A stretch of 64,000 bases of DNA from Saturnia japonica (taxonomy: Eukaryota; Arthropoda; Insecta; Lepidoptera; Saturniidae): the NCBI GenBank assembly GCA_033032175.1, contig CM065325.1, positions 2,756,930 to 2,820,929 on the forward strand, given 5' to 3'. The translations under genes and the position numbers were made by a program. The notes under the pieces are model-generated. The model ran no database searches. It saw nothing but the letters and a program-made list of their open reading frames with translations, and had not been told where the DNA came from. Positions within the stretch are counted from its first letter, which is position 1. Each line of letters starts with the position of its first letter. This document shows positions 43,201 through 47,467 of this stretch, piece after piece.

Positions 43201-43857
43201 ATCTATCGACAGTTTACGATAGGACTAGATTGTTTATAAATGAACGGATCCTACAATTATCCGGTCACATATAATTATAATCATGAGGCTGTAAATGACT
43301 TCTCTGCTTGCGTCGAAAGGTGGAATGCCTGATTAATGTTGTGATGAGTATTGTCGTCGTAGATTGTTTAATAAAATATCATAAAAATAGTTACAAAGAT
43401 TTTTACCAGAAGCAACTTACCGTGGTATAGCATCCCAATTCCTTGTAGGGATTCACTGCGACTAGAATAGAACCCGTGTATGTCTATATTGTGTTGAGGA
43501 AAATTATATTTATATAAATTATGATAAAAATTACATAGGTAAATTACATTGAACTACTTAATTATAAAAATAAATGAACGTGCACTGGTTAAGTTGAATC
43601 TAAGTTAAAATATAGCTTTACGTTTCTCTGTTAAGGTAATTGTAAAATGCTTAAAAAATGAATAATATTTTGTGGTAATATGTAGAATTCGAGCTAGAAG
43701 AGGAACTGCTCTAAGATAACGATTTTAAAAAGGATACATATACGAGGTCGTGTTTGTATCTCCGTTTGAGATTATCATTGATGGCGTCCTCAGTGATCTG
43801 CGGCATCATCGTCATATCGGGCACGCCGGGGCCCGGCTCGTTCTCTTGCTCCCCCAT
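4163..43857 (-). CDS. Myo15: Unconventional myosin, class XV (whole coding span, 37 exons)
   Basis: Actin-based ATPase motor with a double MyTH4-FERM cargo-binding tail; in vertebrates and flies class XV myosins act in actin protrusions and filopodia. I joined 37 minus-strand exons by protein similarity and GT/AG sites; phases agree throughout. With one surplus base removed the CDS is 6,750 nt (2,249 residues). Seen: P-loop GESGAGKT (residues 103-110), switch I NDNSSRFG (152-159), switch II DIFGFE (379-384), actin-binding RCIKPN, three IQ motifs (about 693-765), proline-rich spacer (867-1135), MyTH4 (about 1145-1310), FERM (1340-1640), MyTH4 (1710-1895), FERM (1900-2215). Two MyTH4-FERM units also occur in class VII, but three rather than five IQ motifs and the N-terminal motor sequence favour class XV (orthologue of Drosophila Sisyphus/Myo10A). 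No SH3 domain is seen. Exon 4 has a +1 frameshift. Start chosen at the ATG 5 nt after an acceptor; an upstream coding exon cannot be excluded. Confidence 0.93.
4322..6139 (-). other. Myo15 intron 36
   Basis: 1.8 kb AT-rich intron. A short inverted repeat lies at about 5545-5645 (ACAGTAAGTGCGCGAG left arm, CTCACGCACCTTACTGT right arm), with a GC-rich loop. No exon seen. Confidence 0.6.
6140..6343 (-). CDS. Myo15: Myo15 exon 36, FERM-2 lobe F3
   Basis: 204 nt, phase 0/0, acceptor ATCCGTACAG, donor CAG|GTATGA. Residues 2130-2197: [20 protein letters not shown], then strands ending AKLVLSTDQ, the PH-like F3 lobe. Confidence 0.95.
6405..6597 (+). repeat. tRNA-derived SINE, 5-prime truncated
   Basis: Begins with a B-box-like GGTCCCGGCTTCGAGCCCC and continues TGTCTGGGTATTAAAT...AATACAAGCTTTGCTTAGTTTGG...ATGGC. 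The same body recurs in reverse at about 61372-61610, where the A box is also present. Lies in intron 35. Confidence 0.7.
7415..7657 (-). CDS. Myo15: Myo15 exon 35, FERM-2 F2/F3
   Basis: 243 nt, phase 0/0, acceptor GTGTCTGTTAG, donor ATG|GTCAGT. Residues 2049-2129: [20 protein letters not shown] (F2 helices), an Ala/Pro/Leu-rich stretch, then [20 protein letters not shown] (start of F3). Very GC-rich compared with flanking introns. Confidence 0.94.
7690..7860 (+). repeat. Dispersed repeat, family C
   Basis: Contains GTAGCTAGCCAGGCGGACATTAGAAAATACCCT and TTCATAACGATGTTATCCTTCACTGAAA in pieces; matches stretches at 37690-37910 and 40045-40330 in the same orientation and 17850-18060 in reverse. 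Non-coding; class not determined. Confidence 0.55.
8070..8165 (+). repeat. Dispersed repeat, family E fragment
   Basis: GTAGAGTGTTGGTCAAATAAA and neighbouring bases match GGAGTGTTGGTCGAATAAAC at about 41850. Probably a degraded SINE-like element in intron 34. Confidence 0.35.
8198..8333 (-). CDS. Myo15: Myo15 exon 34, FERM-2 F1/F2
   Basis: 136 nt, acceptor CTTGTCTAG, donor GCA|GTAAGT. Residues 2003-2048: [20 protein letters not shown], then [19 protein letters not shown], equivalent to exon 24 in the first FERM. Confidence 0.94.
9102..10250 (+). mobile_element. 5-prime truncated jockey-like LINE, recent insertion
   Basis: Insertion flanked by a perfect 12-bp duplication ATGCTTAGGCTT (9090-9101 and 10251-10262). 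It holds the C-terminus of a reverse transcriptase ORF, a 3-prime UTR of about 0.5 kb and 68 A residues (10183-10250). A second, diverged copy of this 3-prime end lies in reverse at 59874-60340. The perfect duplication and long A tail indicate a young insertion. It sits in intron 33, opposite to the host gene. Confidence 0.93.
9104..9658 (+). pseudogene. Jockey-like reverse transcriptase, C-terminal fragment
   Basis: Open from the truncation point to a TAG at 9656. Residues [40 protein letters not shown] and [16 protein letters not shown] are typical of the region after the RT domain in jockey-clade ORF2 proteins. The catalytic domain is missing through 5-prime truncation, so it cannot be functional. 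Confidence 0.88.
10270..10402 (-). CDS. Myo15: Myo15 exon 33, FERM-2 lobe F1
   Basis: 133 nt, acceptor TTGAATATAG, donor CAG|GTAAAC. Residues 1959-2003: [20 protein letters not shown], then [14 protein letters not shown], the end of F1. The poly(A) end of a jockey insertion lies 19 bp beyond the exon. Confidence 0.93.
10824..11031 (-). CDS. Myo15: Myo15 exon 32, FERM-2 start (weak donor)
   Basis: 208 nt, acceptor TAATAAACAG. Residues 1890-1959: [20 protein letters not shown], then [15 protein letters not shown] (F1). The in-phase donor is ACTG|GTTGGT; a better-looking GT (TTG|GTAACC) lies 4 nt downstream but would put a stop early in exon 33, so the weaker site must be used. Confidence 0.9.
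11460..11645 (-). CDS. Myo15: Myo15 exon 31, MyTH4-2 end
   Basis: 186 nt, phase 0/0, acceptor TATCGTCCAG, donor CAA|GTAAGC. Residues 1828-1889: [33 protein letters not shown] and [12 protein letters not shown], strong MyTH4 matches. Confidence 0.96.
11688..11706. repeat. CT microsatellite
   Basis: Short (CT)n tract in intron 30, next to exon 31. Confidence 0.8.
11903..11970 (+). repeat. 15-bp tandem repeat
   Basis: About 4.5 units of 15 bp, such as GACGGTCAAGATGGC and GACAGTCGAAATGGC, without indels. Intronic (intron 30). Confidence 0.75.
12170..12690 (+). repeat. Dispersed repeat, family A (two partial copies)
   Basis: Shared text TTGTGCACAAGT, GTGAAGTGGATT, GATGCCACAAAAACTCCCTA and the end GGTTGCCAAGTTA. 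Similar copies: 21880-22120 (reverse), 37495-37665, 44570-44690 and 57130-57440. No transposase or RT motif; non-autonomous. Confidence 0.6.
12760..12945 (-). CDS. Myo15: Myo15 exon 30, MyTH4-2
   Basis: 186 nt, phase 0/0, acceptor TTATATAAG, donor CAG|GTCAGC. Residues 1766-1827: an Asn/Ser/Asp-rich insert, then [20 protein letters not shown], the MyTH4 helix equivalent to that in exon 21. Confidence 0.94.
13078..13179. mobile_element. PIF/Harbinger-like MITE
   Basis: 102 bp, ends GGCTGCTGGTCCACTGAAGC and (reverse) GGTTGCCTGTCCACTAAAGT, flanked by TAA on both sides (13075-13077, 13180-13182). A longer relative at 34281-34405 has TTA duplications. TWA 3-bp duplications are typical of PIF/Harbinger. 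Confidence 0.65.
14467..15574 (-). pseudogene. LINE reverse transcriptase domain, frameshifted
   Basis: 15574-14852 holds [34 protein letters not shown] and [20 protein letters not shown] (RT motifs). After a frame change, 14751-14467 holds [20 protein letters not shown] and the catalytic YADD. The C-terminal part continues to about 13680 with several stops. Confidence 0.88.
16097..16978 (-). pseudogene. LINE endonuclease domain
   Basis: Minus-strand frame with [30 protein letters not shown] and [15 protein letters not shown]: apurinic-like endonuclease motifs (N, E, D-N-H). The frame stops at 16097; the closing SDHCLIWS motif is found in another frame near 15960, showing a frameshift. Confidence 0.85.
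17340..17508 (-). CDS. Myo15: Myo15 exon 29, MyTH4-2 start
   Basis: 169 nt, acceptor ATCATAACAG, donor AAG|GTATAT. Residues 1709-1765: [13 protein letters not shown], then [20 protein letters not shown], matching the beginning of the distal MyTH4. Confidence 0.93.
17850..18060 (-). repeat. Dispersed repeat, family C (reverse)
   Basis: GAAAACATCGTGATGAAATC and GCCTGGCTAGCTACCACC match the complement of the 7690 and 40045 copies. Intron 28. Confidence 0.5.
18182..18418 (-). CDS. Myo15: Myo15 exon 28, FERM-1 end and linker
   Basis: 237 nt, acceptor CGGATGTAG, donor AG|GTAGGT. Residues 1630-1709: closing F3 helix ([20 protein letters not shown]), an Ala/Arg-rich linker, then [18 protein letters not shown] leading into the second MyTH4. 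The SH3 domain usual here in vertebrate class XV is absent. Confidence 0.93.
19192..19363 (-). CDS. Myo15: Myo15 exon 27, FERM-1 lobe F3
   Basis: 172 nt, acceptor GTTATAATAG, donor AG|GTACAC. Residues 1573-1630: [20 protein letters not shown] and [14 protein letters not shown]-like beta strands of F3. Confidence 0.94.
19707..19854 (-). CDS. Myo15: Myo15 exon 26, FERM-1 F2/F3
   Basis: 148 nt, acceptor ATGTCTCTAG, donor CACG|GTGAGC. Residues 1524-1573: [20 protein letters not shown], then [20 protein letters not shown], the F2-to-F3 transition found in all myosin FERMs. Confidence 0.95.
20857..21033 (-). CDS. Myo15: Myo15 exon 25, FERM-1 lobe F2
   Basis: 177 nt, phase 0/0, acceptor TTGTTTATAG, donor TGG|GTCAGT. 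Residues 1465-1523: [20 protein letters not shown] (F2 helix), an inserted Pro loop ([11 protein letters not shown]), then [10 protein letters not shown]. Confidence 0.94.
21477..21610 (+). repeat. Dispersed repeat, family B (partial)
   Basis: Carries the family mark GTCGCGTTTCGGGATCAGC, then CATATCCAGTTAAG and GCAGGCCGACAGC. Intron 24. Confidence 0.55.
21685..21823 (-). CDS. Myo15: Myo15 exon 24, FERM-1 F1/F2
   Basis: 139 nt, acceptor GATTGTCAG, donor AAG|GTATTA. Residues 1418-1464: [17 protein letters not shown], then [17 protein letters not shown], the conserved F1-F2 junction. An upstream AG (ATATTAG) would give the wrong phase, so the nearer acceptor is used. Confidence 0.94.
21880..22120 (-). 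repeat. Dispersed repeat, family A (reverse)
   Basis: Starts TAACTTGGCAACTAGTCCT and ends AATCCACTTCACTTATGCACAAA, the complement of the 12410 and 57130 copies. Intron 23. Confidence 0.6.
22383..22890 (+). repeat. Dispersed repeat, family B
   Basis: GCGACCACCATACACATAGT, then GTCGCGTTTTGGGATCAGC and TGTACTTAGGTTACCATCAG. Ends only about 30 bp from exon 23. Other copies: 29755-30005 and 53385-53650. Confidence 0.6.
22923..23158 (-). CDS. Myo15: Myo15 exon 23, FERM-1 lobe F1
   Basis: 236 nt, acceptor TTTCGTACAG, donor GAGAT|GTGAGT. Residues 1340-1418: [20 protein letters not shown] opens the ubiquitin-like F1 lobe; an alanine run (AAAAAA) replaces part of the usual helix. A family B repeat ends just downstream. 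Confidence 0.94.
23913..24182 (-). CDS. Myo15: Myo15 exon 22, MyTH4-1 end
   Basis: 270 nt, phase 0/0, acceptor TTTTTCACAG, donor GCT|GTGAGT. Residues 1250-1339: [21 protein letters not shown], then a Pro/Ala-rich stretch and [17 protein letters not shown], the usual MyTH4-to-FERM junction. Confidence 0.95.
25030..25158 (-). CDS. Myo15: Myo15 exon 21, MyTH4-1
   Basis: 129 nt, phase 0/0, acceptor GTTTCGTAG, donor CAG|GTAAAA. Residues 1207-1249: [10 protein letters not shown]...[15 protein letters not shown], the MyTH4 helix that is nearly invariant (LRDEIYCQ.. in other myosins). Confidence 0.96.
25239..26505 (+). mobile_element. IS630/Tc1/mariner-type transposon (DD41D), dead
   Basis: Terminal inverted repeats CAGGATGGGCCAGAAA (25239-25254) and complement (26490-26505). 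About 1.27 kb with a degraded transposase. The same family, with an open frame, appears at the right edge (63052 onward). Intron 20, opposite to the host gene. A clean TA duplication is not visible on the left. Confidence 0.85.
25355..26310 (+). pseudogene. DD41D-type transposase, frameshifted
   Basis: Pieces in several frames: [38 protein letters not shown] (DNA-binding half), a degraded SDEAHFH-like first Asp region with [13 protein letters not shown] in another frame, then [12 protein letters not shown] and [20 protein letters not shown]. Between QQD and PLD there are 41 residues, which defines DD41D. Multiple frameshifts and stops. Confidence 0.8.
26596..26855 (+). repeat. Degenerate minisatellite, about 35-40 bp unit
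   Basis: Six to seven units built as GATAAATTAACAGNTTGGTTCCTT plus a variable spacer. Intron 20, directly downstream of exon 20. Confidence 0.65.
26885..27039 (-). CDS. Myo15: Myo15 exon 20, MyTH4-1
   Basis: 155 nt, acceptor TTTTTCTAAG, donor CGG|GTTTGT. Residues 1155-1206 with [20 protein letters not shown], a MyTH4 signature stretch. The acceptor AAG is less typical but follows a long pyrimidine run. Confidence 0.92.
27855..28029 (-). CDS. Myo15: Myo15 exon 19, basic helix and start of MyTH4-1
   Basis: 175 nt, acceptor TTCTGAACAG, donor GAAG|GTAATT. Residues 1097-1155: [20 protein letters not shown] helix, Pro/Thr linker, then [11 protein letters not shown], the typical opening of the MyTH4 domain. 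Confidence 0.93.
28366..28522 (-). CDS. Myo15: Myo15 exon 18, low-complexity spacer
   Basis: 157 nt, acceptor CTTTCGTCAG, donor ACG|GTGCGT. Residues 1044-1096: acidic [18 protein letters not shown], then a Pro/Ser-rich stretch ending [10 protein letters not shown]. No domain; kept because splice sites and phase fit. Confidence 0.86.
28870..28885. repeat. Poly-G tract
   Basis: Near-uninterrupted G run in intron 17; rare in this AT-rich sequence and prone to assembly error. Confidence 0.8.
29028..29208 (-). CDS. Myo15: Myo15 exon 17, proline-rich spacer
   Basis: 181 nt, acceptor TTCATGACAG, donor GG|GTAACA. Residues 984-1044: [20 protein letters not shown] then [16 protein letters not shown]. 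Phase 1 to phase 2 joins correctly to both neighbours. Confidence 0.88.
29755..30005 (+). repeat. Dispersed repeat, family B
   Basis: GCGACCACCATGCACACAATG, GTCGCGTTTTGGGATCAGCC, TTATCCAGCTGT and TTACCATCAGACA. Intron 16. Confidence 0.6.
30227..30578 (-). CDS. Myo15: Myo15 exon 16, proline-rich spacer
   Basis: 352 nt, the longest exon; acceptor TTATCACAG, donor AAAG|GTAATT. Residues 867-984 begin with a short helix ([20 protein letters not shown]) and then carry runs of five to six prolines ([27 protein letters not shown]). Profilin/SH3/EVH1-type ligands are plausible but not shown. Confidence 0.9.
30745..30870 (-). repeat. Dispersed repeat, family D fragment
   Basis: CCATTCAATCGTTTGAGCGTGATTGATGGACAAAC in pieces resembles the complement of the CCGTAACGG-type repeat at 52690-53270. 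Intron 15. Confidence 0.35.
31691..31931 (-). CDS. Myo15: Myo15 exon 15, post-IQ helical segment
   Basis: 241 nt, acceptor TTTACTCACAG, donor GAG|GTAACA. Residues 786-866: [17 protein letters not shown] continues the charged helix, then an acidic region with [12 protein letters not shown]. Conserved domain not recognised. Confidence 0.92.
32185..32350. repeat. Short direct repeat in intron 14
   Basis: AAGATGTTTAGCAA(G/A)TAAC occurs twice, about 130 bp apart (near 32203 and 32337), within repeated TGTGACTA...TCACCA text. Degenerate tandem element. Confidence 0.45.
32545..32777 (-). CDS. Myo15: Myo15 exon 14, IQ motifs
   Basis: 233 nt, acceptor TTGTTGTACAG, donor AG|GTACGT. Residues 709-786 finish IQ1 and hold IQ2 ([20 protein letters not shown]) and IQ3 ([15 protein letters not shown]), followed by a charged helix ([17 protein letters not shown]). 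These bind calmodulin-like light chains and form the lever arm. Confidence 0.95.
33285..33426 (-). CDS. Myo15: Myo15 exon 13, converter and first IQ
   Basis: 142 nt, acceptor TTTGTTTCAG, donor AAA|GTAAAA. Residues 661-708: [19 protein letters not shown] (end of converter), then [12 protein letters not shown], start of the first light-chain-binding IQ motif. Confidence 0.94.
34281..34405. mobile_element. PIF/Harbinger-like foldback MITE
   Basis: 125-bp hairpin: arms meet at GACCAATAGAATTGCAT / ATGCAATTCTATTGGTT, outer ends GGCTGCCTGTCC and GGCTACTTGTCT. Flanked by TTA on both sides (34278-34280, 34406-34408). Intron 12, 37 bp from the exon 12 donor. Confidence 0.75.
34442..34648 (-). CDS. Myo15: Myo15 exon 12, SH1 helix and converter start
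   Basis: 207 nt, acceptor CGTTCTACAG, donor GC|GTAAGT. Residues 592-661: [37 protein letters not shown] and [14 protein letters not shown], the actin-binding RCIKPN strand, SH helices and start of the converter. Confidence 0.96.
35054..35187 (-). CDS. Myo15: Myo15 exon 11, loop 2
   Basis: 134 nt, acceptor TTTATCCAG, donor TG|GTAAGC. Residues 548-592: Ser/Gly/Arg-rich loop 2 (variable, contacts actin), then [20 protein letters not shown], the helix W of the motor. Confidence 0.94.
36058..36318 (-). CDS. Myo15: Myo15 exon 10, lower 50K
   Basis: 261 nt, phase 0/0, acceptor CTCTTTTCAG, donor AAT|GTAAGT. Residues 461-547 include [21 protein letters not shown], the strand-loop of the lower 50-kDa subdomain near the actin interface. 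Confidence 0.95.
36911..37044. mobile_element. Small TIR element (MITE)
   Basis: Left arm CTAGCCAAGTAGCCTTTCTG at 36911, right arm complement AAAGGCAGTTTGGCTAG near 37026-37041, with further pairing of CAATCACTAACG to CGTTAACGATTG. Intron 9. Confidence 0.6.
37307..37432 (-). CDS. Myo15: Myo15 exon 9, relay region
   Basis: 126 nt, phase 0/0, acceptor TTCTTTTACAG, donor AAG|GTAAAT. Residues 419-460: [16 protein letters not shown] then [19 protein letters not shown], matching the relay loop and following helix of myosin motors. Confidence 0.95.
37495..37910 (+). repeat. Family A followed by family C repeat
   Basis: 37495-37665 matches family A (TGAACAGTGAAGTGGATTTG, ACAAAAACTCCCTGG). 37690-37910 matches family C (TTATAGGTGCTTTGTGACAG, CATCACGATGCTTTCCTTTA). 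Intron 8. Confidence 0.5.
37973..38215 (-). CDS. Myo15: Myo15 exon 8, switch II
   Basis: 243 nt, phase 0/0, acceptor TGTGTTTAG, donor ATT|GTGAGT. Residues 338-418 carry switch II DIFGFE (379-384) and [19 protein letters not shown], the classic relay-helix signature. Confidence 0.96.
38651..38815 (-). CDS. Myo15: Myo15 exon 7, motor
   Basis: 165 nt, phase 0/0, acceptor CATTTTCAG, donor GAG|GTGGGC. Residues 283-337: a variable surface loop ([17 protein letters not shown]), then [20 protein letters not shown], the segment before the cardiomyopathy loop. Confidence 0.93.
39625..39653. repeat. ATA/TAT trinucleotide microsatellite
   Basis: Palindromic run of ATA then TTA units close to the exon 6 donor. 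Confidence 0.8.
39712..39933 (-). CDS. Myo15: Myo15 exon 6, motor upper 50K
   Basis: 222 nt, phase 0/0, acceptor ATATTACAG, donor CAG|GTATCA. Residues 209-282 end in [17 protein letters not shown], the conserved helix of the upper 50-kDa subdomain. A trinucleotide (ATA/TAT) microsatellite lies just downstream in intron 6. Confidence 0.94.
40045..40330 (+). repeat. Dispersed repeat, family C
   Basis: ACACCTATAGGTGCTTCGCG, then TAGATAGCCAGACAGGTATT, TTCATCACGATGTTTTCCTT and GACGTGCTGTCCGAACAAGC. Longest copy in the window. Intron 5. Confidence 0.55.
40384..40574 (-). CDS. Myo15: Myo15 exon 5, switch I
   Basis: 191 nt, acceptor AAAACACAG, donor AAG|GTTAGA. Residues 145-208: [16 protein letters not shown] (switch I, contacts the nucleotide gamma-phosphate region), then the strand-helix ending [13 protein letters not shown]. 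Confidence 0.95.
41304..41464 (-). CDS. Myo15: Myo15 exon 4, P-loop exon with +1 frameshift
   Basis: Acceptor TTTTAAG, donor TTTTG|GTGAGA. It begins [20 protein letters not shown] (P-loop, residues 103-110) in one frame and continues TKLILQYL...[14 protein letters not shown] in the next frame. The exon is 161 nt where the flanking phases need 160, so one base is surplus, within about 41400-41407 (GG or TTT run on the plus strand). The rest of the exon is well conserved. Assembly error or true frameshift; see findings. Confidence 0.9.
42318..42407 (-). CDS. Myo15: Myo15 exon 3, motor
   Basis: 90 nt, phase 0/0, acceptor TGTTTACAG, donor CAA|GTAAGC. Residues 62-91 contain [17 protein letters not shown], the helix that leads into the P-loop in all myosins. 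Confidence 0.95.
42593..43239. mobile_element. MITE with about 45-bp terminal inverted repeats
   Basis: Left end ATAAACAATCTAGTCAGG...GTAAACTGTCAATGGATTGT; the right end is its complement (ACAATCTATCGACAGTTTAC...GACTAGATTGTTTAT). About 0.65 kb, non-coding; TA-type target plausible. Fills most of intron 2. Confidence 0.7.
43421..43483 (-). CDS. Myo15: Myo15 exon 2, motor N-terminus
   Basis: 63 nt, phase 0 at both ends, acceptor ATATAG, donor ACG|GTAAGT. Residues 41-61 include [17 protein letters not shown], a near-invariant strand of the myosin motor. Confidence 0.95.
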
Positions 43858-43862
43858 TTTGT
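43738..43862 (-). CDS. Myo15: Myo15 exon 1 of those found (start codon at 43857)
   Basis: Acceptor TTTTGTCCACAG, then 5 nt (ACAAA) and ATG at 43857-43855; donor TAT|GTATCC. Encodes residues 1-40, [16 protein letters not shown] onward, the pre-motor segment ending [10 protein letters not shown] that precedes the conserved [12 protein letters not shown] of myosin heads. The strong acceptor directly before the ATG shows that this is not the first transcribed exon. Confidence 0.88.
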
Positions 43863-43954
43863 CTGTGGACAAAACAAATCATTAACTAAGTATTATTAAT
43901 GAGTTTTTGAGTAATCTTGATCTGTAATGTGATGGTTTTTATCTGATATCACAA

Positions 43955-44545
43955 CCTTATGTTGAACCTATCGCTCTGTCATGTGTAATCAATCATTAAT
44001 CCCATCTGATAGTGGGGGTTTCCTTCCTCGTGCTTCGTTTCCACTTCGCTGTATCGCACGTATCGTCTACGGTAACATAGCAGGAACTAAGATATTTTTT
44101 AACCACATCTGTCCATTTAGTTTTAAGCCGTCCTTTTTGTCAGGACATATCGGGCATGTTCAGACTGGGCACTATATTTCCTATATAATCTGGAGACCTC
44201 TTCTGATGCGCCCAAAACCGTGTAGTCTTGGAGCTTGTCAGCAATGTTACGTACTCTCAGACTACCGCGAATTTACTCGTTTACTCAGGATTCCTTACCA
44301 TAAGTAAGTAATGGCCTGGTGATACTCTTGTACACAAGTGCCTTAAGTTTAACAGGCATTCCTGGGTTGCATGATACACCAGCTACTTCCCGCCACTTTA
44401 TCCAGGCAGCCGCAATTCGATGCTGATTGTTTGTGTTCAGATTTCCTATGATAAGGAATATGGTACCCAGATATTTGTGTTCTTCACATCTGGAAACTAT
44501 GTGTCCATCGATGGCAATAGGGCTATTAAGTGAGTCTGGCTCCAT
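43955..44545 (-). pseudogene. RTE-type LINE, ORF C-terminal fragment
   Basis: Minus frame 44545-44285: IVSRCEEHKYLGTIF, RIAAAWIKWREVAGVSCN and PVKLKALVYKSITRPLLTYG, the post-RT region of RTE/BovB-like proteins. It continues leftward with shifted frames to a KWKR...ADPHYQMG-like end (NPHYQMG seen near 44010). Dead fragment. Confidence 0.75.
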
Positions 44546-44569
44546 TGTACGCCATTTATAGGATTTTTG

Positions 44570-44690
44570 GGACCACCCATTTTGACATGTAATATTTGCG
44601 GCATTTTACGTGATTTAGTTTGGTTATTACGCACAAGTGAAATGGATTAATAGAAACATGTATTTTAAGTTGCCACAGTTTTAACACGTG
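44570..44690 (+). repeat. Dispersed repeat, family A fragment
   Basis: ACGTGATTTAGTTTGGTTAT, GCACAAGTGAAATGGATTAA and TTTAAGTTGCCACAG match the 12200 copy. Confidence 0.5.
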
Positions 44691-46062
44691 TGAAATCAAA
44701 AATACACTTAATTCACTTAGCCAAGCTATTTCAGTTAACCCATTTCGTAGAGTACCTACTAAAAGATTATAACCATATTCGCGAAGGAATATTGAATTCG
44801 TTTGCGTCGCCAACACTTCAATACACATATCTGGAAGTCGATAAACTATTATTATAAAATAGATGGATGAATTTATTAAAGTTGTATGATTTTTTTAAAT
44901 TATTATTTTGCTTAGCTACTTCTAAATCTAACTCTTTTTACTTGTTGCCTCTTTGTATCTTATTTAGCATTTTCTTAACATCTTGGGAACTCACTTCCAA
45001 ATTACCTTAATGATTTCTCATTATTTTGTACGGTCTTCAGCTTCTATTTATATTCTGTTTCTTTTCTTGTTAACACAATTATTATATTGAAAATTTAATT
45101 TTTTATATCACCTATTTTGTGATGATGTTGTCATAGATGGCTTAAAAAGAGTTATTAATATAATATATCGTTATTACGATATGAAGTTAAAGGGTAAGAA
45201 GATTACCTTTTAGAAAAAGATATTAGGTGAAAAAGGACCTAAGACAAATACAGATAAATGAAACAGGGTGTAATCTACATGATATTTTTCAATGTAATAC
45301 GTGCAAATGTATATAAAATGAAATCTAATAACGTAATAACAGACTCAATAAGAATTTAAATGACTTGAGTTATGAGCACGGTGAGGGCTACAATGTTGCT
45401 GCAATGTAGATACCGTAATGGGGGTTATTTTCAAAACTACGCCATAGTATTTAATATATTTACAATAACTAATTAAATATGTAATATGCGCCTCCTTTAT
45501 ACAATACTTCATCAATATACTAATAATGCTATAAAAACTCACATCGAAAATTAATATAAACGTAATTTAGTTTCAATCAACGAACATTAACAGTTTAAAA
45601 GTAATGTAGTCTTAAATATTCCAAATGATTTGAAATAAAATATTAGAAAACGGACTGTAAAGAATGGGCGATGTAAAAGTTATAAGAATGATATTATTTA
45701 TGTAATGGTATTTATTGTAAGAAATTTCCTGAGGTGGTTCACAAAATAGGTTACAATTTAGAATTATCATGACACTTGTTAATAAGTAGCGAGAGACAGG
45801 GGTTCAGAAAACCAATATTATAAAAAATAAAGTGATAATATTCATATACAGAGTCTAAAATTCTAAATACTAATTAATACTTTCAAAAGGAAGTTAAAGA
45901 ACTGTAAAATATATCAAATTCTGATTGGATATTGTTATAAGTAGACCAGATTCTATAGACATAATACATACGCAGGAATATAGAATACAATCTGTTTAAT
46001 ATTAATCTGTTTCATTACTTTGTTGAATTAATGTTTTGTTAAATTTTGTTTCGTATATATTA

Positions 46063-46617
46063 GTTAATGGGTTAATCAACTATTTTACCCACACTTTGCT
46101 GTCGTTGATGAAATATGTAGGTACTAAATTAAAATAATCATACACAACAGTAATATCACAAGTGTATCTTAGATTATTATGCACAACCAGAAACTGGATT
46201 ACGTTCTCAAAAATCTTTTCTTTCTATGAAATCTCTTGGTAAATCAGGATCCAAAATATCTGTTCCATACAAAATATTTCTTCCCGAAAACCACAAACTT
46301 TTACTGTCACCCGGTTAATTTTTATTATAGAACAAGATAGCATGATATAGTTTGTAATACAAAATAGCCATAAAAAAAAAAAACTTATATTTGTTCCTGT
46401 CAAAATTCGTATACTGAGTTATCGTCAGGAATTTTGCCAGAAAACACGTAGATGGGTTTTTCACCATAAGTAGCTTCCATTCTGTTCGCCTGGAGCGAAG
46501 GCGTCTTTTTATAGGGCCTTTGATCACATTAACGAAAAGTAGTTTTTTTTTATTTTCGGAAAAGAATCGTTATTGGACCTCACCAAAGTGTGGGCATATT
46601 ACTTGATTGACCCTAAC
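46063..46617. mobile_element. Candidate DNA transposon with TIRs
   Basis: Left GGGTTAATCAACTATTTTAC-CCACACTTTG and right complement CAAAGTGTGGGCATATTACT-TGATTGACCC bracket 0.55 kb. Inside, a minus-strand frame of 70 residues (46527-46315) has no recognised domain. Family unassigned. Confidence 0.5.
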
Positions 46618-47467
46618 ATCACCTCGGCGTTTTGCTTCGCAATGTCGAATGTCTTTGATAATAAGTATGCGTAATCGAGTTTCAATTTACATCGATCGCT
46701 GACTTCTCCCTCGATAACCCTAAAGCGGCTCCCTTAAATATAATTTTATCGTGTTGGAAGATGATTGATGAACACATGCTTCAAAAAATGAATTTTTAGG
46801 TCGTAAGGTGGGAAAATATTTCTGACTCAAAAAACACCGCTAGAAGCAAACAGTAGTAAATTACTTACTGGATAGTTTTTGTCCTTAGTTAACTATTAGG
46901 CATTTATGGAAAAACGCTTAGCAATTATAGCTATCGAGTTGTATAATTATGTACATTATGCAATGATTTTGCTAAGAAAGGGACATAGACTCTATGTCGG
47001 GGCCTACTTAATAGAGACAACTCGACATAGAGCTACCAACAATGTTTATTATTTTGTTAAAAAGCTATTTTGTTGATAAAGCTAATAATTCTGACAAATT
47101 TTATTTTCATGTGATGTTTACACTCTGGCCTAAGTTTATCTTAACCTAAAAAATTATATAACAGTAGCATGGTGCTAGTACACGGTTTGGTCCAAACTAA
47201 GCTAAGTAAGTTATCTGGCGGAAATGTCACTTGCGAGCGAGAACCGTCATATCATATCGCACCCTAACACTCAACACTTATCAATATGAAGCATTATTCG
47301 CACAGTGACCGCTGTTGGCATTGCAACGATTCATTGATACAAATCTGTTTGCATTAGATTGTATCCTTGTTTTGATAACGAGGATTGCGACTGAGAATTT
47401 ATTCATCAGCAGATGTTTATGATACTATTAATCACATCATTGTACATTGTAGTTAACGATGTAAATA

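Noticed and set aside
46978..47035. CTCTATGTCG...CGACATAGAG inverted repeat as terminator or attachment site
   Set aside because: Short hairpin in AT-rich eukaryotic DNA without other support.
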